64,000 nt of DNA from Dicyema japonicum (lineage: Eukaryota; Dicyemida; Rhombozoa; Dicyemidae): contig RDEW01000008.1 in NCBI GenBank assembly GCA_011109175.1, positions 629,954 to 693,953 of the forward strand. Reading direction: 5' to 3'. The translations under genes were made by a program, and so were the position numbers. Shown piece by piece: positions 24,320 to 36,700 of this stretch (position 1 is its first letter; the number at the start of each line of letters is the position of its first letter). The notes beneath the pieces were generated by a model. It ran no database searches, was not told the origin of the DNA, and saw nothing but the letters and a program-made list of their open reading frames with translations.

Positions 24320-24980
24320 TTTATTTTTATTTAAAACCAAGAATCACCGACAAAATAAAAAGGGAATGGGTGGCTTGGATTTTTATGGAAATTTAAAGGT
24401 TTAAAACGGGTTCGCGTTTCCATCAAAAGTTCCTAGAAAATAGTTGGTATTAGTGGCTAAAAGGAGAACCTTTGTAGGGCCTCGTGACTGTTTCTTGGAA
24501 TACATTTATTATGTTCGTATACGATAGGTTATGCCGCACAATAATAGCAATTGTATTTATTGCATATAAAGGTAGCTTAATGTTGAGTTGAAACAGCCTT
24601 TGTAGTATCCAAGAACAAAATTTAGTTTTCATTGGGAGAAGGAAATGACATTACTGACATGTTTGCTGAAAGTCATAAGGGGTTGTATGTGATTCCCAGT
24701 ATTTTGATAGAGTTAGCGGAGGGTATTGACATTACATTAAGTGAACAGAAAGGTGCCTAGTTTGTTAGTTTTTTGTTTGAAGTAAAAACTATTGTGCTAG
24801 ACTTTTCAGAATATTTTTGTAATAGGTTCATCATAAGCCAACAGGTTTTTCAGTAAATCTTTTAAGAGGGTACTCGATGTGTGAATTCACTGGTCTCTCG
24901 TCGCCAAGATTATGTCGTCAGCATAAGCGAGGATCAGAGTGTTGTGCTGCTATGGGAAGGTATATCGCTCATAATGGACC
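24320..24980 (-). mobile_element. LINE 3' part fragment
   Basis: Minus-strand tail TTTTAAATAAAAATAAATAAT with GGTGATTCTTGG (plus 24330-24350), as at 19968-20040. Upstream on the minus strand near 24890-24950 reads LILAYADDIILATRDQ, the RT catalytic motif. Between them coding is scrambled. Confidence 0.6.
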
Positions 24981-25004
24981 ACTACGAAAAAGTGAGTCAC
25001 ATCA

Positions 25005-26050
25005 ACATAGTCCCGTCAATGCAAATTGAAAAACGCTATCACTCCTCAAGGAAAACCGATTGTAATCAGCACGAATGATGTTGAAAAACTTATCAAAACG
25101 CAAAAAACTATTCTGGCAAACAGCTTGATGGAATCTGCATTTAAACCACATGGGAATGCATGGACTTAAGCAATTACGAATATAATTTCTGTCACCATTG
25201 ACAACTGCCGAATTCTCGCAGTATGGAAAAAACCAAAAATAATCCCAATTCTGAAACCCAAAAAATCCTTTAGATCTAGGATCCTTCAGAACAATTTCAC
25301 TACTATCTGTAGTGTCGAAAATTGTTGAACGTGTAGTATTCCTTTGATTCACAACATGGTTATCTTCCACAATATTCAACATCAACTAATCTCTACCCTA
25401 ACTCAATATATCGCTGATGGATTTAATGATTCCAATCCTCCCAAACAAACTGTCCTTGCATTGAGTGATTTAACCAAGGTGTTTGGTCGAACATCAAGGC
25501 GCGTTCTAACTAACAAGATTTTTGCATCTCGAATTCCTCCACATCTTCAGAATTGGCTAACGAATTTCCTCTCTAGAAGACTTGGTCGAACTGAAATTAT
25601 GTCTTGTTTATTTCACTATCGATTCCTTCCGAAAGAAGTCCTCCCAAGGCTCGGTTGTTCCTATTTTATTCAACTTTTATCTAAGTGACATTCCAACCAA
25701 TCCTAAAACTCCTATCATATGCAGATGACCTAATTATGGCCTTTAAAGACAATGACGGTAATAAAACAACGAACGATATCCAGAACCACTTAAACTGTTC
25801 GAAGAATGGTTTGGAGCAAATCACCAATCTCTTTCTCCGTTGAAATACACCGTCATTGTATTAACAATTCATGGACAAACACTTGCCGTTACAAAACATC
25901 CCAAAATACTTGGACCAACTACTGATTTTTTCTAAACATGTGGAGGAACAATGTACAAGGGCTTCTCGCAAAATTAACATACTGAAGCCTGTGTCTGGCT
26001 ATTCCTTCGGCCAAAGCATCATATAAAATATAAAAAATTAATTCGACCAC
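25005..26050 (+). mobile_element. CR1/Jockey-like LINE RT fragment, heavily mutated
   Basis: At 25360-25700 the frames give QYSTSTNLYPN, YIADGFNDSNPPKQT, TSRRVLTNKIFASRIPPHLQ and NWLTNFLSRRLGRTE, followed by LSYADD-like and thumb sequence up to about 26020. It is in opposite orientation to the fragment on its left. Non-functional. Confidence 0.65.
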
Positions 26051-26239
26051 AATTAAGTACAAAGTCCTTATTGGTCAACATGTGCCTCTATCAACAAACT
26101 ACAAAAATTGAAAAGCCACTTTTAAAAATAATGTAACATAACAAAATTATATTAGTCTAATAAATCAACTTGTTGCATTTTCACAGTATCTATTCGCAAT
26201 TTTTTGTGTATTTTAATTTGATTTAAAATCTCTATTTTA

Positions 26240-26600
26240 TTCGTAAATTTTTGGAATAGTTGTGACAACTAGAAAACAGGATTTGAAGTATTCACTATCT
26301 GTGAATGGTTTTCCTATTTTTGCAATCGAATCTTCTAATATTAGTAGTCCTGACAGACTGCTTCCAATAATGTTGAACTTTCTATTTTAATATTTTTTAG
26401 TTCTTCCACGACTTGTTTTCGTGCATCGGCAAATGGCATCTAAATATAATAGTCTAAATATATATAAAACATTTTGGAAGTACACTATTTTGAAAATGTT
26501 TTTATTGAAGTAAATAATCATTTGCAATAATTGAAAGAGCCACATAAAAAACTCAGATTGACGATCCCTGGGATAGATTGTATCAATGATTTCTTCCATA
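26240..26600 (-). mobile_element. Possible hAT transposase fragment
   Basis: Minus-strand reading near 26250-26335 is LEDSIAKIGKPFTDSEYFKS, like the N-terminal region of GTF2IRD2/ZBED-type transposases. The 70-codon frame above it (MEEIIDTIYPRDRQSEFF) is unrecognised and may contain an intron. A host gene exon is an alternative. Confidence 0.35.
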
Positions 26601-27560
26601 TTGACGGAATCTTGTTCTTGTTTATTTAGAAATTGAAAATTCGTGTTATTGCGGCCGTCGCGGAAGGACCCAGGTGCTTCAGTTTGTGAACGAATGTATC
26701 ATCTGAATTTCAGGACGACGAGTTATCCATTTTCCTGATTACTGAATGCACCATTTACAGGTCAAAGAAAGTCATTTTGTGACATTTATTTCTTCAAACA
26801 ATTCCTAAACGGAGAATCAGGACTTTTGACTAATATTCACATAGTCTTCATAATGTCATTGGGATTTGGACATGATGCTCGATCTCCAATTAATGTGTGA
26901 GCACTTTTCGAAACTCCTTATCAATTTCCATAATACAGTGGAAGAAGTATTTTTTAGTTTTTCAACGTTTTTTGTCGTGTTTCGTGATGTTCCGTGTGAT
27001 GTCTTTATTCAGTTTTGATATCCTTTCAGTTACGTCCACTGATTGTCTTTCCAATTTCTTATTATTATTTTTCGTTTGGATCAGATCTCCCGTTTCAACA
27101 TCAATTGGATGTGAGGGACGCCGACGGCGACAGCGGCGTCGATAGAGCTGAAATCCTCTATCCGGAAGCTGTGGATGTGTAAATCTATAAAATATGTGAA
27201 TGTTGGCCAAATTGCACGTGAGAAGTTTACATTGGTTCTCGAGTATGCACTAACTTATGTTTTTGTGGGAGTCTCCCCGACGGCAAGGGGTGTGTTTACT
27301 TGGATAATTGAAAATGATCAAGTCGTCAAAGCTTGTCGGATATGAGGACTCCCGTTGATACAGTTGTGATCAGCATAACATTGAAAACTCCTAAGCCTTT
27401 TTTCATAATCTGCAAAAATTCTTTGGCCAATAGTTCTGTGAAATTGTCAAGATAAACACACTATTTGAGGACTAGACATCCAAATCTAGTCGGATCTTCG
27501 CTTGAATATTTTCAAAATATAAAAAACAAGATTGATGAACCTACTACCCTTCAAAAGTTA
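26601..27560. other. Unannotated stretch
   Basis: Mixed sequence with a GC-rich patch at 26640-26690 and a CGCCGACGGCGACAGCGGCG run near 27118. No gene or clear element recognised. Confidence 0.4.
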
Positions 27561-27568
27561 ATCACTCA

Positions 27569-29338
27569 ATGCTCTTGTACGAAAAAGTATTCCTTTTAAC
27601 CTATTTCATGGATGGGTTACTTTCATCCTACAAAATTGCCCATATCGTTGCTAAAAATAATGCTACCCATGTTTCGGGTGAATCGTTAATAATACCTTCT
27701 ATCGCAGTTGTTTTACACGATATGTTGGGACATAATCCATCTGAAATTTTACAAGTAGTGCGACCATTTTGATGTTCCTAGAATTTACTTTTGAGTAATG
27801 ATACGATTCGTCGCCGAATTGACGAAATGGCTGAAAGCGTCAAAGATTCCTTAAAAATATACTTAGAAAAACTGTTTTTCCTTGCAGATTGACGAATGTC
27901 TGGTATGTGATAATAAATCTATATTAATGGCCTATGTTAGGTGGGTATTTTAAATAATATTTTGTTTAGATTTTTTGACGAACAAGTAGTTTTTTGTGAA
28001 GAGGTTTTGTTTATCAAACCTTTGATTGCAGATTCTACCGGAGAGTCAATTTTTAATGTATTGAAAACGTATTTAAAAAAAAAACAAATTCCATTTTCCA
28101 ATATAATCACATGTGCTACGGACGGTGCAATGGCCATGGTTGGCAAGTACAAAGGATTTGCGTCTTTTTTGAAACAAAAATGTCCGAATTTAATTCATAT
28201 TCATTGCGTATTACACAGCCATCATCTGGTTTCAAAAAAAATCTCCGCATTTTTAAATCGAGTGCTGAATCTTGTTATAAAAACGATCAATCGAATTAAA
28301 ACAAGTCCAAAATCTGATAGGATCTTTAGGAAATTTTGTATAGATAGGAATGAAGATTATTTAAGACTCTTGTATCATAATGAAGTTTATTTTTGTTTTT
28401 AATGTTCTTTAGGTTCGCTGGTTGTCCAAAGGCACTGCTTTACAAAGATTTGTAAACTTTTTACCAGCTAGTTTGGACTTTCTTGAATCGAAAAATGAAG
28501 AGGACTCAGCAAGATCGATTTCAGAAAATGAGAAATATATATTATTTAAATTGGATTTTTGATAAATTGAATAAAATTTCCTTGAAATTGCAGGGAAATT
28601 TTGTAACTATGTTTGACGTCAGAGTTACAATAATTACATTTTGTGAAAAGTTAAAGAATTATAGACATAAATTTGAATCAGGAAAATACGATTTTCTATA
28701 TCCAGTATGTGAAGCATTTAATCAATTTGATATAAAAATTTTTGTTGACCATGTAATTAATTTGGAAAAGGAAATGACAATCAGATTTGAAGACGTGATT
28801 AATATGGAAATACCAAGATGGATGATAAATCCTTTTTTGACTAGCACTGTAGAGCTGCAAATGGATTTGCAAATCAATTTATTGGTATTTTTATCATTAT
28901 TATTTTTATAGAAATTAGATATAATTATTCTCACAAGATTTTGTTTGAAAACCAGGATTTGTCTACCTTTTGGCAAAAAAGGAATTTAAAGACAAATATC
29001 TAAAGATTTGGGAACAAATAATTAAAATTTTATTATGTTTTCCAACGACATATCTTGTGGAATCAGGATTCAGCGTAGTAAACAAGATATTGAGCGATGA
29101 ACGTAACAAGCTTGATATCTGCTCGCGAGGAGATGTCAGATTATTTTTAACACGCTTGGACCCTGATATTCAGAAACTAATTAAAATGCATGAAAACCAA
29201 GGCTCTCATTAAATATTTAAAAAAAGATTTTAAGTCCCTAAATTTAATTAAAAAATTAAGTCTTTGTTTCTTTGGTACACGAAATAAGTATACTGACTTT
29301 TTTTTGGTACACCGAAAAAAAGGTGAGAATCACTGTTC
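27569..29338 (+). mobile_element. ZBED5/SCAND3-like hAT transposase with tiny introns
   Basis: Transposase blocks in family order: SSYKIAHIVAKNNATHVSGE, LLLSNDTIRRRIDEMAESVK, LQIDECLV, FIKPLIADSTGESIFNVLKT, IITCATDGAMAMVGKYKG, HIHCVLHSHHLVSKKISAF, VRWLSKGTALQRFVN, and the C-terminal CFPTTYLVESGFSVVNKILS, RGDVRLFLTRLDPDIQKL. Four apparent GT-AG introns, 27755-27781, 27941-27969, 28385-28412 and 28885-28911 (27-29 nt), interrupt motifs that are contiguous in relatives. One extra base near 27865-27885 breaks the frame before LQIDE. The right end GAGAATCACTG at about 29334 looks like a hAT terminus; a left terminus was not found. Confidence 0.85.
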
Positions 29339-29339
29339 T

Positions 29340-29815
29340 ACAAGACGAAGGAACATATTACTAGGTGGAGAAACATATTATGGGCCGAATGGACATATTC
29401 TACAAGAACGAAGGACTTTTTTGGGGGACGCAGTTGCCAAAGGGTCAAAATCTCCGGATATATTCCAAGTAGGACATAGTACCCACACCAATTGATCTCT
29501 ACATTCGTATCCGGGTCTACACGGCACTTTGTTAACCACATCATCGGTCCCTACAGGACGGCTTGGGACCACCGTGGAAGAACATACTGGGGAAAAGACC
29601 TACAAAGGGAGAACTAACTGGAGATGGGCGTACTGGCTTTGTACCTGCAACGTTCTGGAGATAAATTAGGATGCTTAACTAACTAGACAAGTAATTGGAT
29701 GGATATCAAAGAAAAGGGGTACCCGGATGAACTGTCCAGGCCAACCGGCGGACTGATGCCTATTCCATAACCTGTTGTTTAATTCATTTTCATTTCAAGT
29801 TTTCCATCATATCTA
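29340..29815. other. Unannotated repeat-like stretch
   Basis: GC-richer than host intergenic DNA, with recurring GAAGGA and AACATATT words near 29345-29410. Probably unidentified transposon debris. No gene. Confidence 0.35.
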
Positions 29816-30420
29816 GGGCGGACAAATCCATAGAAAACTCTTTTGTACAAGAACCTGGAGGGAGAACATAGATGTTGGCGATAATAATAGCTCCTAGAGA
29901 GGTCTGTACCGAAATCCAATAACTTCTGTGTTTGCGTCTTGTATCAGATTCCTGAATATGGAGGAGTGTTTATCGAACATAATACCTCTCCTGACAAGGG
30001 TCAATAGTCCCCTACCTCGCCCGATTGTCGATCGACTCTCAATACATTGAAACGGATAAATTTAGGAGTAGTGGAATTACCAGAAAGCTTGGTCTCTTGT
30101 AAAAGGCAGATATCAATTTTGTTCCTTTCCAAATATAAACTCAGTTCGGATTCCTTGCCTCTAACTCCGTTAATGTTTAGGCTAAGTATCTTTAAAGACT
30201 TTGGTCCCGGATTCATTTTAACATCTCCTGACATGACGAGTCTTCACCGGAAAAGTGCACGGATATGTAGGAAGTGTCATCCAGGAGGAACTCCTTTAGA
30301 TGGTCGTTGACAAATGGTTCTTTTAGGATACAATTTTTTACTTGTATCTAACGCCACCAGACAAGGCGAACCACATGACGCACGCTACGTAAAATTAACC
30401 CCTTTAACACGTTTATTAAT
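29816..30420 (-). mobile_element. LINE 5' fragment with degenerate 2A-like motif and endonuclease start
   Basis: Minus strand from about 30234 reads SGDVKMNPGP, then LKILSLNINGVRGKESELSL and NKIDICLLQETKLSG, the start of an APE-type endonuclease. Further endonuclease sequence continues to about 29820 in other frames. The 5' leader resembles those of copies C1 and C2. Confidence 0.7.
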
Positions 30421-30469
30421 TTAAATGAGGGTTATCTCATTGTTGTTGTACATTATTATTATTATTAAA

Positions 30470-31130
30470 AGCACTCCCGAGGAAACATAATTTAGTTAAG
30501 TTTCTCTTGTGCCGTATTCATAACTATCCTCTCCATCAACCTCGACCATGATCCTCTGCTAGGCGCTAGTTCTCTTAGGTAGTCCAGATCGTCTGCCGAA
30601 GTTAGTCTCATACCAACCGCCGATAGGTCTTCGTTCAAAATAGTCGGAAGTGTCGTTCTTGGCCTTCCGCGAAATCCGGCTCCTGTATGTGCAAAGTTGG
30701 TATCCATTGCGACATTTGCGGGGACCTGGTTATTTAAGCGTAACAGGTAGCCAAAGAGGCTCTATCTTGATTTGAAAATATCATCTGACAGCACTCCGTA
30801 TTTGCATTTATTATAAAGGTTTGCATTAGAGATAGGCCAGTTAATCTTGATTAACGATTTGAGCTGAGCTCTGTGGAAAGAGTCAAAACGGTCCATTTCC
30901 CGTTTAGAGATTCCTCAAATCCTAGAGTTGTAGGTTAGTACTAGGATGACAAAAGCTTTGTATATTTTAAGCCTGTGTTTAGTCCTATCCTCTTTTTTGT
31001 GGCTAGGTCGCATACCAGTTGGTGTTTTTTGTGAGGTTGTTTAAGTCCTCTGGAATTGAAAGTTCCCAGAGTGAATGGGAGAAGTCGGTAAAGAATACGA
31101 ATAAGACATAGTGCAATAGAGATGTCGTCA
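30470..31130 (-). mobile_element. LINE C-terminal fragment with TAA tail
   Basis: Minus strand carries LKIYKAFVILVLTYNS, EMDRFDSFHRAQLKSL, FGYLLRLN and GFRGRPRTTLPTILNEDL, RGSWSRLMERI at 30492-30707, the C-terminal part of an APE-type RT polyprotein, ending with a TTATTATTATTA-type tail (minus) at 30455-30470. Its tail lacks the GGGATCAC hairpin of the other LINEs. Confidence 0.65.
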
Positions 31131-31149
31131 CTACCTCAACCAAACGATA

Positions 31150-31825
31150 TATTTATTAATTTTGTTTCAATCATTGTATTAATCTTTATTTCTTCATTTG
31201 GGGTTATTTGACTGAATATCCCTTCAACTTTCAGATTTCATATTTTCTGCATAAATGGACATATACTTTTTTCCAACACTTTTTAGTATTTTACCACATT
31301 CGGTATCCACAGTCTTTTTTTCATACAATGATTATATAATCTGACTTCACAAACATAATTTCGAATAATTTGTTCACTTTTAAAAGTACCAATGTTAAGC
31401 TTTTCTTAAAAAATTATTGATGATACAATCTCCCATAAGGTTTAAGATGTTACCTCAGTAATATTACTAAAAACAGAATAAGCAGTATTTGAAAATCAAT
31501 ATTAATTACTAATTATAAATTCAATATTACATTTTAAATTATTATTTTCTTAGCATTCTTGAGATCATAATTTTGATTTCTCCCACTATCTTTAACTATA
31601 AAAATTACTAATAATTTAGTTTCAGAAACTTTGAGTTAAAGATTTTGCTTAGTGGATTCACCAATACAAATAGCTGATTGATATTGAATCATGATGACCC
31701 AACAATATTTTTGGTCAATGTGGGCTTTTACCTCTTCAATGTGTTTTTGACAATATTAACCGGAAATTAAATAATTTTGCTATGGCTTTTTGTTTTTAAC
31801 AACATATCAACAGTCATCCTATACC
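31150..31825 (-). other. Possible exons of an unrecognised gene
   Basis: Minus-strand stretches look coding but are separated by stops: HIEEVKAHIDQKYCWVIMIQ, SETKLLVIFIVKDSGRNQNY, IGTFKSEQIIRNYVCEV and GKILKSVGKKYMSIYAEN. Tiny introns could join them, but I could not build a consistent frame. Function unknown; it may be a pseudogene. Confidence 0.25.
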
Positions 31826-31826
31826 T

Positions 31827-32342
31827 CAAAGCCTCTGACAGATGATACTTCGAAATATTTCAACAAGATTCGCTAGACACAAGGCTATAAATGAAGTGGT
31901 GAAGCGCGCCCTCGAGTTGGCGGGATACCCATCCATTCTAGAGCCAACGGGCTTGAGTAGGGATGATGGGAAGCGACCCGATGGAATTACTGTCTTCCCC
32001 TTCTCTCGGGGCAAATGCTTAATTTGGGATGCTGCCTGTACTGACAGCTTTTCCCAGTCGAAACTTTTGAGGTCGGCAATGAAAGCGGGAGAGGCCGCCC
32101 GTTTATATGAAAACTCAAAAATAAAGAAATACAGCAGCCTCCTAAACCGTTTTCATATACAGCCAGTGGTCGTCGAGACGAGCGGAGTCTTTGGCCCCAA
32201 GACGGTCTCTTTCCTTAGAGCACTTGGGTGTCTATTGACCAAAGCCTCGAGGGAGCGTCGGGAAACCGAGTGGCTTTTCCAAAGGATATCCCTGGCAGTA
32301 GTCAGAGGTAACAGCCACTCGATCATATCCGCTGGACTTTAG
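31827..32342 (+). mobile_element. LINE C-terminal fragment encoding a PD-(D/E)XK restriction-like endonuclease
   Basis: Open frame of about 166 codons: RHKAINEVVKRALELAGYPS, ILEPTGLSRDDGKRPDGITV, GKCLIWDAACTDSF, then a helical region and FQRISLAVVRGNSHS. The RPDG...WDxxxxD pattern after an RH-x-LN block is the restriction-like endonuclease of R2/NeSL-type LINEs. 5' truncated. Sister copies at 38170-38830 (-) and 53430-54010 (+). No hairpin tail. Confidence 0.75.
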
Positions 32343-33112
32343 AACGATTTTATTGTTATAAATAAATTTCTTGAGTTTTCAACAAGATTCAAACTCGAAT
32401 CCTATTTACACAATACTCGTCCTTCATTCAGAATTTTTGGTTTATGATGTCTCATAAATTTATCACGTGCTAAAGAGAATAAGGAAGTGAAATATAAATT
32501 TCATACAAGAGGTACGTCATCTATGTACTATAATTAAATTGACTGATAGGGTCATGTTAAAATGTAAAAAAACTATTAAACAAAAATTAACAGCCTAAAA
32601 TGAATCGACTCAGTATTTTGGAATGTAATCTAACTTTATCGAAAATACTAGGAGATTTAATTTATTTACCGCCGTAATAATAGTTATTGTATAAAAAAAG
32701 CTGAACTCCTGCGGGTTCATAAACAAAAAAAGAAACGACCACAAACGTTAAAAACGTTTTAGCTACTGCTATGAAAATATTGCAATAAAAGTACATAATA
32801 AACCACTCCATTTCATGCTATTTAATTATTGGGAGAGTAATTGTAATAATCAATAAATATTTAAAATGATACATTACCCCTAAATTATAATTTTGTCATT
32901 CTATTTTAACAGAATCAATAACAAATAATGTCCTTTCTATTAAAATAAATTCTAAACGTTGTGTAAACTATCGCAAAACCACAGCTTCTCACTGAGAAAA
33001 AACTCATTAAAGGAAGTTTTGCTTGGTTTAAACGATGTAATGTTGAATGTGAGATATTTCTTAATTTTTGACCAATTAGGAAAATTTAAACAAATTACGG
33101 TAGTTTTGGTTT
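32343..33112. other. AT-rich intergenic stretch
   Basis: No gene or element recognised. Confidence 0.5.
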
Positions 33113-33236
33113 GACGAGTGACGCCGTCATCAGTGAACATTTCACTGCGGAACCGGATCGTCTATATAGGACACTTGAGTGTTGCACATGCGAGGCTGTA
33201 AACATTATGACTTTCGTGAAAGTGCCTTAGTAGTTT
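33113..33236 (+). repeat. SINE fragment lacking the tRNA head
   Basis: Matches the central and 3' parts of the SINE at 46990-47312 (TTTGACGAGTGACGCCGTCA, then GCGAGGCTGTAAACATTATG), with an internal deletion removing the A-rich linker. Confidence 0.75.
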
Positions 33237-33279
33237 TATCCACTAATTTAACACAAAATTCTTAGGAATTCCGTCGACG

Positions 33280-33345
33280 TAATAAATTTATTTAAAATCA
33301 TCGACAAATTAGAAGAGAATACAGTTTAGGTGATCCCTGCCTCCT
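33280..33345 (-). mobile_element. LINE 3' tail fragment
   Basis: Minus strand reads CLLKEAGIT-stop with GTGATCCC (plus) at 33330-33337 and a TAAATAAATTTATT-like end. Same tail type as at 19968-20040. Confidence 0.65.
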
Positions 33346-33750
33346 TAAGCAGGCATCTTACCTTTTCTGAGTGTTAGTGATCCAGCATACCGATTGAGTC
33401 AATAAATGGGTCACATGGTTGAGTAAATTATAATTTATGTAGATTGGTTAATGAGACCTATATTAGTGTTATCAAAATTATCAAAATTTATGATTATCAC
33501 AAAGCACTTTTAGCACCAAATTAACATTCAAATGTGGAAACACGTAACTATCATCAAATGTACTAAAGCATATAAATGAAATTTAGTATAATTAATTTCA
33601 TGCTTTGTATATTTTTATTTGAATTTTGTACAAAAATGATTCCGAAATCGTAATTCTAATTTTTTTATTTGCGGTTTAATATCAGTTAAAATTTTTGAGG
33701 TTTTCGTTTCAATATTAAAGCTAACAATCATTAAAAACTAAAATTTTTCG

Positions 33751-36700
33751 ATGAAAGTTGATATTTTTGATTCTTTAACTTTTTGTAGGTTTCGTTTCAA
33801 GTCGAAATCAATCAACAGTCTTACGATATACAAGTTGATTCCAATGAAACAGGCCAGATATTGTTGAACAATGTATTCAAATCTCATCAAAATTAGGTCT
33901 CCAGCTACTTTGAAGTGGAAAATGATGTAGTTGTTAACCTTCTTGTCAAAGAAATCCCTGGTCAAATGACTCAACGTTGGATTGTGTCAGATAAAACTGT
34001 TGATTAATCATCCTTAAATATATAAGATTTCAGAACAGATCCCTAATCGTATGATAGCGAGAACCCTTAAAGCTGAGGCATGTCTTTCATATCTTCCAAA
34101 CGAGTTTAACCCATCAAGGATGTCTAAGAAAGGACTGGTAATGTGGATGGGTAATATTTAGAATTTTACATACTCGTTGGTCAAAATTGCTGTCATCACT
34201 GGACAGTTGCTACTGTCCTTTGATGAATTCTGTGATGTAATTGGATATGCGATATGTGCGGATGACAATCTGTTTGAAACGAAAGAATTAACAAGTTATA
34301 TTCCTAAAAAGTTAGTTTACTGATATATGTAGGCTGTTTAGTACTTCATATTTGACAACAGTTGAATGGGAGGATAAGCTTACCGATGTTCGTGAGGAAG
34401 TGTTAGTTTTTTAGTTATAAATAGTGATAGCGATAAATCGTCTGACGAATATAAATTTGAATTTATTGAAAGGATTCAGAAAATGTGCACTGTTCCAAAA
34501 TTATTAGTTTTCGTCAATGATAGTGTAATAAAGTCAATTTTGATTGATGAAAGTGGTTTTCGTGTTCTGGACAGATCAATGTTTAATTAATATGTAATCT
34601 AAGGGAGCCTCCATGGGAGAATATCGATGAAGATGACATTGTAACTTGTAATTACCTAGAAGGCCAATTACTAGTGAAAACGTCAGATTCTGTATTATTA
34701 TTATTCAATAGTTAGAATGAAACAAGAATATTACTGAAGAATGAAGAGGATGTAGTTCTTGTCCAAAATACATTGAATGAGTACAAAAGACTAAACTATT
34801 ATAATAATTTAACAAAATTTGAACAATCAATAAGAATCTGTCAAATAAATGAATCAGGCTATCAAAATACTATATCTAGTGCAAATTCAAGTAACGCGTT
34901 TTTAAACCTCAGCCTCAAGCATAGAAAGTAGTAGCAAACTGTCGACAGCCTCAGATATGGACCAAGTAGTGAGTCCAGTCACTTTGGATGTAAATTTTAA
35001 TGAAAATACTGCAAGACTTTTAGTAAACAAAGAACATAAAGTCATTGACATTCTAAAAATGGTTGATGGTGTAAATTTAGTGTAGGTATCCAAAAAAATG
35101 AATTTGAAAGAATATTGGTTTTATGGACTGCAGTGTGATAACAATACAAAACCATTATATTCTGAACAAACTGTATTAATAATAAATATTATAGATTTCG
35201 TCACAAATTAAAAGTACAAGTGAATTTCTGGAATGCAATGTCGTTTTTTACTGTTTGCCCAATACGACTTGTGTTTCCGATGAGACAAAGGTGATAAAAC
35301 AAAATATGTTTAGTTGAATCTTTACAACCGAATTGTGGAGTTGATTTTAGAGGATAAATTTATGTTAAATAAAAACCAGTCATTTAAAATGCCTGCCATT
35401 TCGAGGATGATTGACTCAAGTTCTAGTAATACCACTAATCTAGAAAAGTACTTTTGACTATAATCAATAGGAAATTTATAGACTCTGAAAAATATCATTT
35501 ATTTGAACGCTATTGCCAGAAACTCCTAAATAAGTTGGATTTGTCAAATTGATTTATAGAAAATTCTCAAAAGTCTTTTATGTTGACTATTTTCTGAGAA
35601 CTGCCAGGAAGAGTGAAACATATGGTCTTTTTAAATTTTTGAAAGTTGATTTCAATGGAAATAAAGGAACGATTTTAATGTGCAATCCAGAAACAATGAC
35701 ATTTATAGACAACGAGTATATTTAGTGTTAATGTTAAGCGAAATTACAGTCATTTACTACAAAGATTGCTCTTGTTTATGTCTGAAGGGTAACCAGATTA
35801 CATTTTACTTGAATAATAAAATGGTAGTAAATTATCATAAAATAGAACACAATTGAGAAAACTGGGGATTTGATTCTCTACATTTATGATGTCATTTCGA
35901 ATTACATGAGGGCATACAAGAACTCTATTGGCTATAGTACTGACAACTTGGAGACTAGAACTATATCTTTCTCTGAAGAAGAACTAAGGTACATTAAGTA
36001 GTTGACTTAGAATTACATCATCTACAATGGAGACTAGAGGTTAAACTTTATTACCACGTTAGATACCACGAGGAGTAAAAAATCATCAAAAAATGAGGTC
36101 ATGATTGTTTAATGGTTCAGATTAGATGTGAATTTGAGTATAATGGACAATTATATCAAATTAAGATATCAAAGTCTAAAATGGCCTTCAAATTGATTGC
36201 AGAGGTTATTATTAGTGCTAATGAAGGCATGTGAGCTGATTGGGTTTAATTACGGAATGTTTATTAATATTGAATATTGTTGTCCTATTGATCATAAATA
36301 TATATTTTTGCTTAAACATAAAAAAGTAATAATTCATTGGTTATGTGTAGTTGAAAAAACAGTCAATTATATATTGCCAAGATACAGTTACGGTTTATTT
36401 AAAGTATTATCTGTTCCCTGATAATGTTAACAAAATTCCTTCTATTCAACATGTTTTTAATAATTTAATAATTAGAATTTATGCTACCAAACACTGAAGA
36501 CAAAATTTGTCAATGAATTCAAAATCTCTGATATACAATTCATCTCAAACATGATAGGACTTGCATTGTTCATTGACTATGGATTGTACGATAATAACGT
36601 AAACTATGACTATCAGAATTACATTCCATCTGAGTATTATCAATAATAATTAGAATACTCCACGATTATCAATGGGAAGAAATATTTACTGAGAAACATC

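Noticed and set aside
26962-27210. Arg-rich frame with CGN runs near 27118
   Set aside because: Low-complexity CGCCGACGGCGAC repeat; no domain and no supporting exons.
30492-30707. Independent small host gene
   Set aside because: GFRGRPRTTLP and the following helices match the C-terminal end of APE-type LINE polyproteins, with a TAA tail just beyond.
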